Assembly: GCF_001540865.1 (NCBI RefSeq)
Contig: NC_033624.1
Span: 349,713 to 413,712, forward strand
DNA length: 64,000 nt
Direction of reading: 5' to 3'
Source: Ananas comosus
Taxonomy: Eukaryota > Streptophyta > Magnoliopsida > Poales > Bromeliaceae
A model generated the notes under the pieces. That model did no database searches and was not told the origin of the DNA. It saw nothing but the letters and a program-made list of their open reading frames with translations. The position numbers and the translations under genes are program-made. Of the stretch, positions 22,680 through 35,069 are shown in pieces (position 1 is the stretch's first letter; each line of letters starts with the position of its first letter).

Positions 22680-23589
22680 ATATATATATATATATACCAT
22701 ATTGCTAGATAAATTTCATGATTCTCAAACTAAATTAACTGCTCGTTCCAAAGTTCAATTTTTCTCATCCTCTTTTTGGAAGATCATAGCATTTATAGTA
22801 TCAAATTAAATCAAATATATATGCGTACACTTTAAACTAATAGCTAGCTAGGTATATTCATAGGTGTGTGAACTTCACCTTCATCATACAGGTTATCTCC
22901 TCAGGATTGTTTATATATATATGTACAACTGCAATCTAATATTTCTATCTGGAATTTCACATAATAAACATAAATTAAATTCGTATCACCCAAGGTAACT
23001 AGAACTTCGGGACAGCTAAGATTTAACTAGCTTGCGAAACACACAAGATTTTTTAAACTAGCTTACATTAATGTTCATAGAGAGTTAATAAATGCCCTTT
23101 GAATAAATAGATCTTTTGACTTCTATTAATATCTCAATCAAGTTGATATATAGGATTTTTTTTAATTAGTTTATTTCTTTTTATATAGTCATTGTCGAAA
23201 AAATTGATCAGTTAAATGAACCAAACATGAGGCAAAGTCGTACTAATGCACATGCAACAAACGTGCAATATTATACGAAGGTTTACTTTATATATTACTG
23301 TGGTCCGAGTGAGCAGAGCACATACTTTGATAATTATTAATAATAATTGGGACAACGCATAAAAGGTAACATAGTATTGATAATCCATTAATTCATCGTT
23401 TTAACAATATGTTTTAATTTCTCATGGAATGTGAAATTAACAAGTGCAATGCCTCGTAAGAAGCAGATGAAATTAATGGAAGACAGGTAAAACTTGATGG
23501 GTTAAGGATTAATTAAATATTTGATTTTGGGCATCAGTACACCGAAATTCATTTATTATATATCACACGATATTGTAGTTAATATTTAA
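22680..23589. other. Intergenic, no gene seen
   Basis: AT-rich, several TA repeats, no supported feature. Confidence 0.4.
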
Positions 23590-23990
23590 TTTTTTTTTTT
23601 GAGAAATAGATAGCAAGCTACCCGCTTCATTCATTGAGTGAAATGAACTAGGCATACAATATGGAAGCAGCCAAGAGCTCCGAAAAAAGCAGAAAAAAGA
23701 AAAAGCATAAGAAAAACTACAAAATCCAAAGGGAAAGAGAAAAGGAAGACAGACAGTAGGGCTAGTGCAATCGAAACAGAGATCAGTGAAACTGGAAGTA
23801 TCAGTAGACGCTAATCAGCAGAGCTCGTCCCATGAGTTCAGGAGGAGGGTGACACGTTCTAGGGAGCGGGATGTGGTCGGGTGTACGTTTTCCTCTAAAA
23901 ATAATATTATTCCTTTCGGTCCAAACCACTCACCAAGTGGCGGACAGTAAGGAAAGACCTTGTAACATTTTGGGTCTATCAGCAACACGA
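23590..23990 (-). mobile_element. LINE 3' fragment
   Basis: The minus strand ends in AATGAATGAAGCGGGTAGC, then TTGCTATCTATTTCTC and an A-tract (complement of 23590-23600), the LINE 3' signature. Upstream parts (AAACCACTCACCAAGTGGC region) match the 3' portion of the copies at 29.9 and 56.1 kb. 5'-truncated, no coding capacity. Confidence 0.6.
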
Positions 23991-24650
23991 GTGGCCGTGC
24001 TCCAAAGATTTTAAATTTACTAATGCAATTATTGTATTAATTTGCGTGTTAATTTGTCATGTTGAGCTCCTAAATAGAAATTAAGTAGAAGCTTGGCGCT
24101 TCGAGCTTTGTGCTTGGGCTATATATATATATTGCCTTAATTAACACGGACATGTTTATCTATAACGTATTTGTTGAGGTGAAACTTTTGCTCGACATTA
24201 TGTGGAATCTTTTTAATTAATTCGGAGGCATGTAACAAAAGGATGAGAACTATACATACATGATTTGCACAATAGAGTCGTTCAGTGTATATGTAAAATA
24301 GCAAATCGATCGAGATGTAACTGGAACTCAAAAAAGTAATTAAATGGAGATTATTTGGAAAAGCACTCGAAGGTTCCATTGAGTGGTACAACCTTGCAAT
24401 TACAAATTTCTACAATTACAAGCAACAATTGCTCAAATTAAACCCGAATTGCAAATATTTGAAGGAAATGAAAACCAAAAACACACGCACGCACAAAAAA
24501 AGAAAGAACAAGTTGAGAACAGAAGAACCAGCTAGACACACAACAAAACACAACACGACGATCGACCAGATAATAAATCAACTCCATGCATCCTCGCGAG
24601 ATTTACTGATCGTTACGTTCGCATGCATGCATGCATGAGATCGAATAACT

Positions 24651-24674
24651 TACGTACGTACGCGTACGTACGTA
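24651..24674. repeat. 24-bp perfect palindrome downstream of a peroxidase gene
   Basis: Built from TACG repeats on either side of a CGCG-containing centre at 24662/24663. It is preceded by a GCATGCATGCATGCATG stretch at 24620-24636. It lies 60-80 bases beyond the stop codon of the minus-strand peroxidase, probably in its 3' untranslated region. Confidence 0.95.
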
Positions 24675-24733
24675 GAATCAAAACGCCATGCATGCGTGCA
24701 TGCAAACTCGATCTTCGGCCCCTAGCTATACAG

Positions 24734-26284
24734 CTAGTTCACGACACGGCAATTCTTCCTGATCTCGCCCGGCGGCCCCGTGAGCTCGACGAGGTTCCCC
24801 ATCTTCACCATGGCCGCCGCGAACTTGGCCTTCCACGCGGTCTGGTTCCTAGCGTTCTCCTTCACCATCGCTGCCGTATCAGAAGAGCTCATCAGGTTCT
24901 GGTCCGTGGTGAACAGCACCTTGTGCGCCTTCACGTTCTTATAGTACTGGTTGGACAGCCGGTTCGGGGTCACAATGTCCTGGGGCACGACGCCGTCGAC
25001 GGCCGCGTTCTGCGGGCACACTCCTTTCAGGATCCCCGCAAAGGACCGGTCGATCGTCGGGTCCTCCGTCGGGTAGAGGCGGTTCGTGAAGGAGGAGCAG
25101 TGCGACCGGCCGATGGAGTGGGCACCAGAGAGCGTCACCATCTCCTCGGGCGACATGCCCTTGTTCGCGAAGAAGGCCTCGTTTTGGGAGAGGCTGAAGA
25201 AGGGGGCCGGCAGGTTTTGGAGGACTTCGGATTGGAGGGAGACGCGGCCGTCGAGGCGGCCCGAGGGGATGGGGTAGGAGATGCGGCCCAGGAAGAGGGC
25301 GGCGTCGCGGGCCGCGAAGGCGACGATGTCGGCGCAGGACACGACCCCGGGGCAGCGGCGCTCCAGCTTGGCCTTCGCCTGGTCGATCACCTCGAAGCCG
25401 CGCAGGCTCGGGAAGTTGGCCCCGGATGTCTTCTCGGGCGTCGGGTTGGCAGTGGTCGGGTCGAGGAGGACGGAGGCGTCGCAGCCCTGCATGTGTATGT
25501 CGATCGCGGGATATATATATATATATATATATACCCGGTGATGAAGTATAAGTATTGTGTCCGGATTGAAGAATATTGGGCGGGAGAATTTTTCTTTTTC
25601 TCTCTTTTTTTTGAACCTTTTAATTTCTTTAGAGAAATTATTGCATGCGTTCGTTGCATTCGTACGTCCATGTAGCTATTTAAAAGTTTTCGAGAATGCT
25701 CATTCGATAATTAAGTTCACTTTAAAAAATTAGAAACAAAATATGCTCTTTCGAAAGAGAAAATTTTGATGACTAGCTAGTTTGGTGGGATTTAGCAATG
25801 TATAGAACGAAAAACTATTGGATATATTGTAAATATATTGTACCTGGCACACAAATGCTGCCATTATATATAGATTATATGTCTAATAGTTTAATTCTTC
25901 TCAAAAAGGAAAAGTTCAAAATAAAAAGAAAAAGAAAAGTTTAATGGTTTATAATTTGACTTTGAGTCCTAGTTAGCTAGCCTCTACATATATGCTTGTA
26001 ATAAAGAAGAAGAAAAGAAGAGAGAGCATGCATGCAGGTCTTACCCTAACGAAGCAGTCGTGGAAGTACATCCTGATGAGGCCCGCGCCGACGCCGGGGT
26101 CCTTCCGGATAGCCTTCGCGACGACGCCCCTCACAAGGAGCTCGACATTAGTTCTCTTGCATTTGTAGTCGTAATCATAGAAACCGTATTGAAGGGAAGC
26201 AGAGGAGATAGGGAGGATGGCTTGCAAGGCCAAGATGAAGAACATGCATGAGAATGCAACAATATTGGAGCTCCTCCTCCTCAT
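24734..26284 (-). CDS. PRX: Class III secretory peroxidase (copy 1)
   Basis: Two exons: 26284-26045 and 25486-24734, GT-AG intron, 330 aa. A signal peptide covers about residues 1-30. The distal haem site is RMYFHDCF (Arg71, His75) and the proximal haem ligand is in SGAHSIGRSHC (His203). GCDASVLL, VSCADIVAFAARD, PSGRLDG and the C-terminal RKNCRVVN are as in the family; total length is normal. The exact signature near the first Cys (YKCKRTN) departs from the usual SCPxAE. Family members use hydrogen peroxide to oxidise phenolics in the wall or vacuole. Its divergent partner at 31996 has one more intron. Intron 1 contains a (TA)n repeat at about 25510-25531. Identity is secure; substrate unknown. 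Confidence 0.95.
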
Positions 26285-26386
26285 CTCTCTGTATATGCGC
26301 TAGCTTTTAATTAATTTCTAAACTCAATAAGCTTTAGATCGAGAAGGTGGTGTAGTGATGAGGAGAGTTGCAGCAGTAGTGGGTGG

Positions 26387-26395
26387 TATTTATAG
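26387..26395 (-). promoter_or_regulatory. TATA box of peroxidase copy 1
   Basis: Minus strand CTATAAATA about 100 bases upstream of the ATG at 26284. Confidence 0.65.
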
Positions 26396-26399
26396 ATGG

Positions 26400-28670
26400 C
26401 AAGGAGATCTAGGAACTGGCGCATGTAAACTAAACAGGAAGATAGAGAACGTGGCCCAAGTAAACTAAAGAGAAAGATAAGGCTTGTACGTCCGATTCTC
26501 GTATATATATAATAATTTGTGTAACATTGGATGAAGAAAACAAAGATATTAAAGCAAAACTAGAACGTGGGCGTGCAGTTTCTGAGGCAAACTTATGTAA
26601 ACATGGGTAGCACCAGCTCACAAGTTGACTTTTACCGCACAACCTATCTACCTACCGGTTCTTTGGGGTTTTTTTAAAAATTAATTATTATTTTGACTTT
26701 TTTCCCGTGTTTATTTAGTCCCAAGAGCCTCTTCTTCTAGGTTACTGTAATGCTTTAATGTTTTAGCTATTAGGAAAAGAAAAAAAAAAGTTTATATCAA
26801 AATTTCATCTGTACTTTGTTTTTCAGTATATTCAGGAAGTTATAAATTAATAATATTATTATTTGAATTTTAAATTTTGTTCTTACCTACAGCCGAGAGT
26901 TGAGACTCTAAATCAGTTTATTTTTCAAACACTCAAATATATTGGCGCTACAGTTCAATGTAGAATTAATTAATGGACACTAAAATTAAGCATGCAGATT
27001 TTGATTACGAGGGACCCCATGATTGGCCTTGCTAGACTTTTATGGAAATATTGGTTGTAGAATTATTAGAATGTGTATTAGAATTTTGAGCAATGCTAAG
27101 TCTACGATCCAAAAAGGATTGTAGGTATAATTCTCATCCGAGAGTTGAAATCTTATGAATTTTTAAACTCTTTCTTTTTTAGATTTTAGTATTAAAAAAA
27201 AAAAGAGAGAGTGCAAAGACAACTGTGAAAGTCTTGGTCTTTAATAAATGAACAAACTAGAAGATTGCAAATAAATAATAAGAATAAATACATCTGTCAT
27301 ATGCATGTATATCCACTAGCTAGCACACTCCATCTCATATAATACATGGAATACTTTTTTTAGGGTAGGTATATATATTGATTATTTCAGAAGCTGGTGC
27401 TGAGTACTTAGGAAGAGGCCACATATCAGAGGATGATATAATTATATTGAGCATGTTAGCAAGTGTAAATGAGAATCATGTGACATAGGTTGACCAATAG
27501 CAGTATCAACTGGGGCTGCGGTTTTGCTTAATGTTCATTAATAATTAGCCACAGCTCCTAATTTTTAAAAGGAAAGTGTGGGAGCTTGGTGCTTTGGAGC
27601 TGGCGCTTGTCACAAATTGTGATATAATTAATTACTAATTAACTCAAATTAATTATTTGGTTGTCGTATATGGCGTGTGATGAGCATTAATTTATCAGTT
27701 AGAGATCATACGATCATTAATAATTCTTCCACAACCTCAACATGCATGTATACATAGATCGATCTAAGAGATATACTGTAGATCTAATGAGACCCTCAAA
27801 CTGAATGTACTATATAATATTGCAATATGCCTCTCAACGAAATTTCTTTTACGGTTAGCTCACTCGAGTTCTTAATTTTTTTCATTTTATTTGAGTTGCT
27901 TTAACTAGTGAGATTAAAGTTTTGATAAATTTAGTCACTATAGGACATATAAGCCGATGATCCATTTGATATTTAATTGATTAAAGACATTTAATTGGAG
28001 AAAAATTACGAATTAAAAGAATGTACGTCAATAAACAAAATGAGAGGTCTTTTCAATTTACACTATAGTTGAGGCCGGGGATCTCCATATATTTAACTCA
28101 AATTAAAAGAATGTCAATATACAAAAATTAAGAATTAAAAGAATTAAGAGAATATCAAAAACCAAATCTTTAGTAGCTTGAAACGTTGTGGATGCATATA
28201 TAGGGCATGCATGCATGGATTGGCTAAGTATGTATTCCTATAACATTAACATGTGTGCGTATATCTTAGTTTTTTTAAAAAAATTTAGTAGACATTCGTT
28301 CAAAGTTATAAGCAAATCCTAGCTAGGTTGAATTTAAAGCTGTGGGGGTGGATCAGTGGATGGGGCTTATAATTAATGAATTGGCTAAGTTTTCATTCGT
28401 GTATATAATGATACTAAGATCCAATTTAACTGGTTGGATTGGATCAACTAATTACTTTGACCAGAACCTTACTCATTAATTTGTTGACAGGTATGTTATT
28501 CTAAGATAACGTGTTGGTTAATGTTATAGAGGACATCACAAGGAGATAAAAGATGGATAATAAAGGGGTCTTTATTCTATATGTTATAGATCGAATAAGG
28601 AATTGGGGAAATAAAGGTCAAGGAAAGACAATAATCCCCTTGGATCAAGGCCAAAATAGAATGAAAATCG
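26400..28670. other. Spacer between the divergent peroxidase genes, left part
   Basis: AT-rich promoter and intergenic DNA with no open frame of note. GCATGC-type motifs occur at about 28204-28217. No gene or complete mobile element supported. Confidence 0.4.
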
Positions 28671-28673
28671 AAA

Positions 28674-28835
28674 ATTCCACCGACCACCTCTAGAGCAGGT
28701 GGCAAAGAACTTGTTGGTTGGTACCCGAGGTCCCAAGTTCGAATCCTAGTTGATTCACATTTTCAGCTAAATTTATTTCTAAATGAAATGAAACGAAGCG
28801 GATAGCGTGCTAGCTATCTTCCTATTCTAAACATA
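28674..28835 (+). mobile_element. tRNA-derived SINE, copy A
   Basis: A tRNA-like head: GAGCAGGTGGCAAAGAACTT (A-box-like) and AAGTTCGAATCCTAG (B box, close to GGTTCGANNCC), about 40 bases apart. It is followed by GTTGATTCACATTTTCAGCT and a tail AACGAAGCGGATAGCGTGCT that equals the 3' end of LINEs in this window. A second copy lies at 58740. These are pol III-transcribed non-autonomous elements; activity is not implied. Confidence 0.65.
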
Positions 28836-28839
28836 TATA

Positions 28840-29715
28840 GCTGTGCCAATTACTATTAGCAACAAGTAGTTAAGTAATGAATGGGGAAAGCAAATTAAGT
28901 TCCTTATTATAGGAATTTACACCCCAAATTATTCAACAAGATTGTCCTAACAAATTGTAGATATTTGTAGGGAATCTCAACCGATCTATTTGACCAATTA
29001 TATATGCACGTAGTTGTACACCAAAATGACCAGGTCCAATAGAAAACCAAAAGAATATAACATATGTACATTCTCATTGTTATATAGTTATTAATTAATG
29101 TGAAGATATTGCTAATCACTAAAAATGGTAGTTGTAACATTCCATCGAGCTTGAAACGACTCTTACAAATTAAATTATGTCCTGGAAAGTCAAATGAATT
29201 ATTAGTGTAATCAAACATATGTTGACAATACCACAATAAAATTCAATGTTTAAACATGGATTTTAATTGATAATTTGTGGTCTAAAAATACTTTGAGCAT
29301 AGAAACCAATATATAATACAAAACTATAAGTAAGACTATATATCTTATTGATGTTTTTGTAGATGAAAATTACATATATAGTATTAGAGATGATATATAA
29401 TGCTCAAGCAAGAATAGGAGTTATTTTGCTCTCTGAACATTTAGGACTTATTTGGCTCAGGTTATGGCATTGAGAACCAACCAACATGTCCAATGCGAAA
29501 ACTCCAAATCGCAAATCATCATATATTTTGATATTTTGCAGCCAATAAGGATACATTGCCACAAAATAACAGTCCACTCCGTACATAATCAAATGGGCAC
29601 GCACTTGTGAATTAGAAGAAACATTGCACTCGAAGAAAGTAAGAGTCAACACAGATGGCCACTTATGTCAAATCATGTAGCACAACAAGCTAAATTAGGT
29701 TGCCTCTCAATTATT
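28840..29715. other. Intergenic, no gene seen
   Basis: AT-rich, only short open frames without protein-like composition. Confidence 0.4.
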
Positions 29716-29721
29716 ATTTTA

Positions 29722-29865
29722 TTTTTTTGAGCACAAAGATAAAAAGCAACTTTACTTCCCGCTTCATTACCATTAAAGATGAAGTGTAACTAAAGGGCGG
29801 TGAGACAGAAGCGCAGCTAGGCTTCCGAAGGGCAAAAAGCCCGCAAAAAAAAAAAAAAAAACTAA

Positions 29866-29897
<32 letters not shown>

Positions 29898-30115
29898 CGC
29901 GGACCACTCAGCCAACAAAGTTCTCAACCTCTCGGAAGAGCGAAGAACGTTGTGGGGTAATGCATAGAAAATGGAATTGTTTCTTTCCGTCCAGACGATC
30001 CACCAGATTCCAGCTAGGCGACAAAGGCGTTTTGATCTTAGAGCAGCGTTGGTGGTGTTGGCAGTTAGGGTCCAGAGGTCTCGAACGTCCCCTAGAGCAT
30101 GGGTCGAAGGGCCTT
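29722..30115 (-). mobile_element. LINE 3' fragment with internal (TA)n
   Basis: T-tract at the left edge (29725-29730) and CCCGCTTCATT on the + strand correspond to the LINE 3' terminus. TCTTTCCGTCCAGACGATCC and CCACCAGATTCCAGC match the other LINE fragments at 23.9 and 56.1 kb. An A-run and a (TA)n tract (about 29848-29894) interrupt it. 5'-truncated. Confidence 0.55.
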
Positions 30116-30119
30116 CATA

Positions 30120-31860
30120 TTTAAACCAAACAAATATATAGTTACATCTCGCTTGAGCGTTATTACTGATAAAACAGTTACATTTTTACTGATGCACACT
30201 TATATATGAAGTTAGTTTCCTTCCATTAATTCCAAAGAATTAAGTGAAAACGGGTATATATTTTGGGCCTTAAATATGTTCGACATGCTGTCATGGAGCT
30301 TGTTTGATCGAGCCCATGGACTCTAATTTGTTACTGCATCCACTCAAATTTGGGTCGAACTAAGTCTTGAGCTCTTATTTCTTTTAGCCTGTTAATATCT
30401 TGTGCTTATTACCACCATTTTAGATACTCTCCGCAACAAAAATGTCAACATATTTTACTTTATTTCTAGATTTTTTGCTTTTTGGAATAGAAAAATTATT
30501 GTCATAAATGGTAGAAAATTGGATCCATTAATTCAAAGGGTGACACCATAATGATTTTGGTTAATCTTTTCGGAGATACCAATTATTTTTTTAAAAAAAA
30601 ATTTAAAAAAAAGAGATTTGGTTAAGAGCCAGTAATTGTAGCCGCACACACAAAATTGCATGCGATCGAATTGTACCAGCAAAAATCATTGCGGGACAAG
30701 AGACTCATGATACCTCCGAAACTTTAAAATCCAAAAAAGAATAAAAAAAAGAAAAGAAAATAACTTTGAGTTCATGGCCTCATGAGAATCATCTTACTTA
30801 CACTTGACTTGCAACGAACGAAACTGCGAGAACCTAACGCAGCTGAATTCAGCAAGAAGCCATCCATTAATTTGATCGAAAAATTCTGTGCTTGTGCACG
30901 TATGATACAATGTACATGCGTGCAAATTGACAGATGAAAGTGTTTGCATCATGTGCTATCGCATTGATCGTGCTAATCACATTGTTCAATTAATGTTTCA
31001 TATACACAATTGTAGAATGTGCGAGGGTATAGTCGTAATCCATTAGGTATATACAGAGATTAATAGCCTTCGAGAGGTTGATCAATTATTCAATCAACTT
31101 AATTTGGTCGATCATTTGCAACATTAATCCCTAATCATCACCCGTTTATCATGCCCATCGTTTATTTGTTGCTCAATTATTATGTATTCGTTGCTAAAGT
31201 ATTAATTAATTGGACCGAGACCTAGTATTAAATGGGAAAATCAATGTCATTGTAGTCAACTTCGCCGGATCCTCAATGCAGAGTGGAGAAGCACATTATT
31301 TTGAATTTTCCCATTTTTATATAGGAAACGAGCTATACGTGTATGTGTGTGTATACATGGCCTCCTATAGTTCATTTTATGGTGCAGTGAAAGTGAAGAA
31401 CCAAATTAATTAATTAATTAATTAATTAATTAGACTTCGAAGAATAATTGGAAGTTTATATCGGGCCTTAACAACTTGTCATTGTCAAAATTAAATTCTA
31501 AGTTTTTCATGATCGGTCGACTAACTAACTAACCACACAGAATAACAAAAATAATTCCAATAGTCGATAAACATATATATACTAGTCTTAATTATTAACG
31601 CGACTTAATTTAGAAGCCTACATCTTTTGCTTTGTTGATTGCACGTCACTGAGGCCCTAATTTTAGTAACATTATGTATGACTCCATCGCTTATAAAGAC
31701 TTAGTTTTTAATTTTTTTCTTAACATGCAAATATTTTTTTAGTAGGGTGGCATACAGTAAACGAGCAAATAATTTGGAACGAAGGATCGGTGTGGTGCAC
31801 ACGTTCCATTATAATATCGTAATTAAGCTCACGTAGTATTTCGAGTTCACTAATTTCTCA
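30120..31860. other. Spacer between the divergent peroxidase genes, right part
   Basis: AT-rich DNA. (AATT)n repeat at about 31405-31432, A/T homopolymers at about 30590-30612. No gene supported. Confidence 0.4.
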
Positions 31861-31861
31861 C

Positions 31862-31870
31862 CTATAAATA
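31862..31870 (+). promoter_or_regulatory. TATA box of peroxidase copy 2
   Basis: CTATAAATA about 125 bases before the ATG at 31996, the same motif as in copy 1. Confidence 0.65.
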
Positions 31871-31995
31871 CAATGGCACTAAAGCAGCTTCTCTCATCCA
31901 TCTCTTAATCAGTCTCTTAATCCTTTACTTGCTACTATATCCTCATCTTTGTATATATCTTTGTGTGAGTACAGTACGTGAACACGAGTGCGAAG

Positions 31996-33073
31996 ATGAG
32001 GAGAGCTAATTACAAGCCCATTTTTGCCTCTTTTTTGCTCTCAGTGGTTACGATCCAATGCATGCTTCAATCTTCGGCATCCCTGAGTGTCGGCTACTAC
32101 AAGTCGAAATGCCCGAACGCCGAAGGCATCGTTGCAGACGCTGTGCGCAGCGCCATCACCGGCTCCGGCGACCGCGGCATTGGCGCAGGCCTCATCAGGC
32201 TCCACTTCCACGATTGCTTTGTTAGGGTACATACATATTTAACATTAAAGCCTTCATTGTTTATTTATACATTTTTCTCCTAATTGAACTGATCGACTGA
32301 AACTTAATTACAGCTGTGTCTATAAATTTTAGCATTTTATAACAACACCTTGAAATTAGTTGTTATTATATATTCTCAACTCCAAGAACACTTTGAAATA
32401 GGAAGAGGTTGCCGATCCAAATCTAATGAAATTTGTATTGTGTTGCACCAGGGATGCGACGCCTCTGTGCTTCTCGACGGACCGAACACGGAGAAAACGG
32501 CGCCGCCGAACCTCAGCCTGCGAGGGTTCGAAGTGATCGACACGGCCAAGTCCCAGCTCGAGTCCGCATGCCCCGGGAAAGTCTCCTGCGCCGACATCTT
32601 GGCCTTCGCGGCCCGCGACTTGGTGGTCCTGCTGGGCGGCGTCAACTACAGCGTCCCCTCGGGGCGCCTCGACGGCAGCACCTCCAGCTCGTCCGAGGCC
32701 ATGCAGTTCCTGCCCCCGCCCTTCGGCGACGTCTCGCAGATCCAGAGCATGTTCGCGGTCAAAGGGCTGACCCTGGACGACATGGTCATCCTCTCCGGGG
32801 CCCACGCGGTCGGCCGGTCGCACTGCTCCTCCTTCTCGAACCGCCTCTACTCCTGGAACTCCCCCGACGGCGTCGACCCGTCCATGGACAAGAACTTCGC
32901 TGCCTACTTGAAGACCAAGTGCCCGAAGAACGGCGGCGGGGACCCGGTGGTCGACATGAACGTCGTCACGCCCAACAAGTAAAAAAAAAATATTTCTCCA
33001 CTATTCTAAATTACTTACAAGATGGAGCCAAAAGAAAAAAAAAAAGAAGAAAAATTTAAGCTGATAGAGAACG

Positions 33074-33104
<31 letters not shown>

Positions 33105-33375
33105 GTTCATATGAGGTACTCACACTAAGGTGGTGATGTGATACAGATTCAACACGAGGTACTACAAGCTGGTGAAGGCGCACAAGGTGCTTTTCACTTC
33201 GGACCAGACGTTGCTGAACAACGCGCAGGCGGCGGCGCTGGTGAACCAAAGCTCTAACCAGCCGTACACGTGGCCGAGGAGCTTCAACAAGGCGATGCTG
33301 AAGATGGGCGCCATCGAGATACTCACCAGCGCCAACGGCGGCCGGATCAGGAAGAATTGTAGGGTGGCGAACTGA
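31996..33375 (+). CDS. PRX: Class III secretory peroxidase (copy 2)
   Basis: Three exons: 31996-32226, 32452-32978 and 33147-33375, GT-AG with continuous frame, 328 aa. Signal peptide about residues 1-29, then the typical mature start SVGYYKSKCPNAEGIV. Distal site RLHFHDCF (Arg68, His72), proximal SGAHAVGRSHC (His195), GCDASVLL, VSCADILAFAARD, PSGRLDG, C-terminal RKNCRVAN. Intron 1 sits at exactly the same place as in copy 1 (after HDCFVR). Intron 2 interrupts the Lys codon of TPNK and is absent in copy 1; it carries a (TA)n repeat at about 33079-33104. Extracellular phenol oxidation is the family role. Likely a local, inverted duplicate of copy 1. Confidence 0.95.
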
Positions 33376-33933
33376 TCGACAATCAATTTGCTTGCGTGCA
33401 TGCGTGTGCGAGATTCAAAATTTGTTTTTTTGCGTCTATTTCGTTCCAGTTTCAAAATTATTTTAGTTGGATTTGCTTCATTCGGCGGCTTTTCATGCAA
33501 TCGAGGGTTGGTGTAACCACAAAAAACTTCGCATTTATCTTGTTTTGTTTTGTTTTGTTTTTTGTTTTTTTTTTTTGAGAAGTTTGTTTAATTAATTTAT
33601 TTGTAGTAATCATTCGCTTCTTTCCGATTATGAAAGGAATCGAGTGTTTATGCTGTACCCGTTGATTATGTTAATCAAGTTCCTTTTTGGTTTTCTTGTT
33701 CCCTGATTAAATTGGAGTATTAAACTATATTATAATACTTGAGTGCGCGCATATGGATCCAAATTTTTCCACTCATAATGGGCCAACAATTGCCTGCATC
33801 TTTTTCCACTCATAATGGGCCTGTGGGTCTTACTGCATCATACATTGTTTTGTACTGGCGCTGGGCCTATATCATTCTCCTCTTTCAAAGTCTCTCCTGG
33901 GCCATAATGGGCCTAATGTTGGGTCATCCTCCT
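33376..33933. other. 3' flank of peroxidase copy 2, then GGGCC-rich spacer
   Basis: A T-tract followed by GAGAAG at about 33563-33580 looks like a LINE tail remnant. From 33765 on, TTTTCCACTCATAATGGGCC occurs twice (33765-33784 and 33802-33821). More GGGCC motifs follow up to the MITE at 33943. Confidence 0.55.
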
Positions 33934-33942
33934 TAAAAAATA

Positions 33943-34250
33943 AGAAAAACTTCAAATATCCTCCCTATGGTTTCGCACTTTTTTATGTTAGTACCTGTAA
34001 TTTAAAGTATATCAAATTAGTATTCCGTGATTTTTTTTCTCTTTTTATTACCTCTTCCACTAATTTTTTTTCATTAAATCAGTGACAAAGTTAAAACTAA
34101 TGTTAGAAAAAGTTTTTGTATATAATTTAACGAAATGTTAATAGAGGAGCTGATAAAAAGGAAGAAATAAAACCACAGACTACTAAATTGATACATTTTA
34201 AATTATAAAATATTAAAGTGAGAAAATATAAAACCATTTGAAGTTTATCC
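33943..34250. mobile_element. Mutator-like foldback MITE
   Basis: 308 bp flanked by a perfect 9-bp direct repeat TAAAAAATA (33934-33942 and 34251-34259), the target-site length of Mutator elements. Ends are inverted repeats (AGAAAAACTTCAAATA against GGATAAACTTCAAATG) and the arms keep pairing through ATGTATCAATTTAGTA-type sequence towards the centre. Non-coding. It sits in the upstream region of the ubiquitin-eS31 gene. Confidence 0.85.
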
Positions 34251-34399
34251 TAAAAAATATGAAAAAATGGTTATTTCAGGGCCATAATAGGCCTCATACT
34301 GTGCCCCTCTCCTTCAAAGTTCAAACTCGTTCGTAGGCCACAATGGGGCTATATTCGAACTCGGCCGTATTAGGCCGTAGTGTCAATGCACAGTTTATA

Positions 34400-35066
<667 letters not shown>

Positions 35067-35069
35067 GTC

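Noticed and set aside
24623..25675. Long + strand frame over the peroxidase
   Set aside because: It is the antisense of a gene with all peroxidase motifs on the minus strand.
28700..28760. A functional tRNA gene (B box AAGTTCGAATCC)
   Set aside because: No cloverleaf with proper acceptor stem can be drawn, and a second copy with the same flanks exists, so it is a SINE.
32356..33059. Overlapping frames on both strands across peroxidase copy 2
   Set aside because: GC-rich exon shadows; the annotated frame has haem-binding motifs and matching introns.
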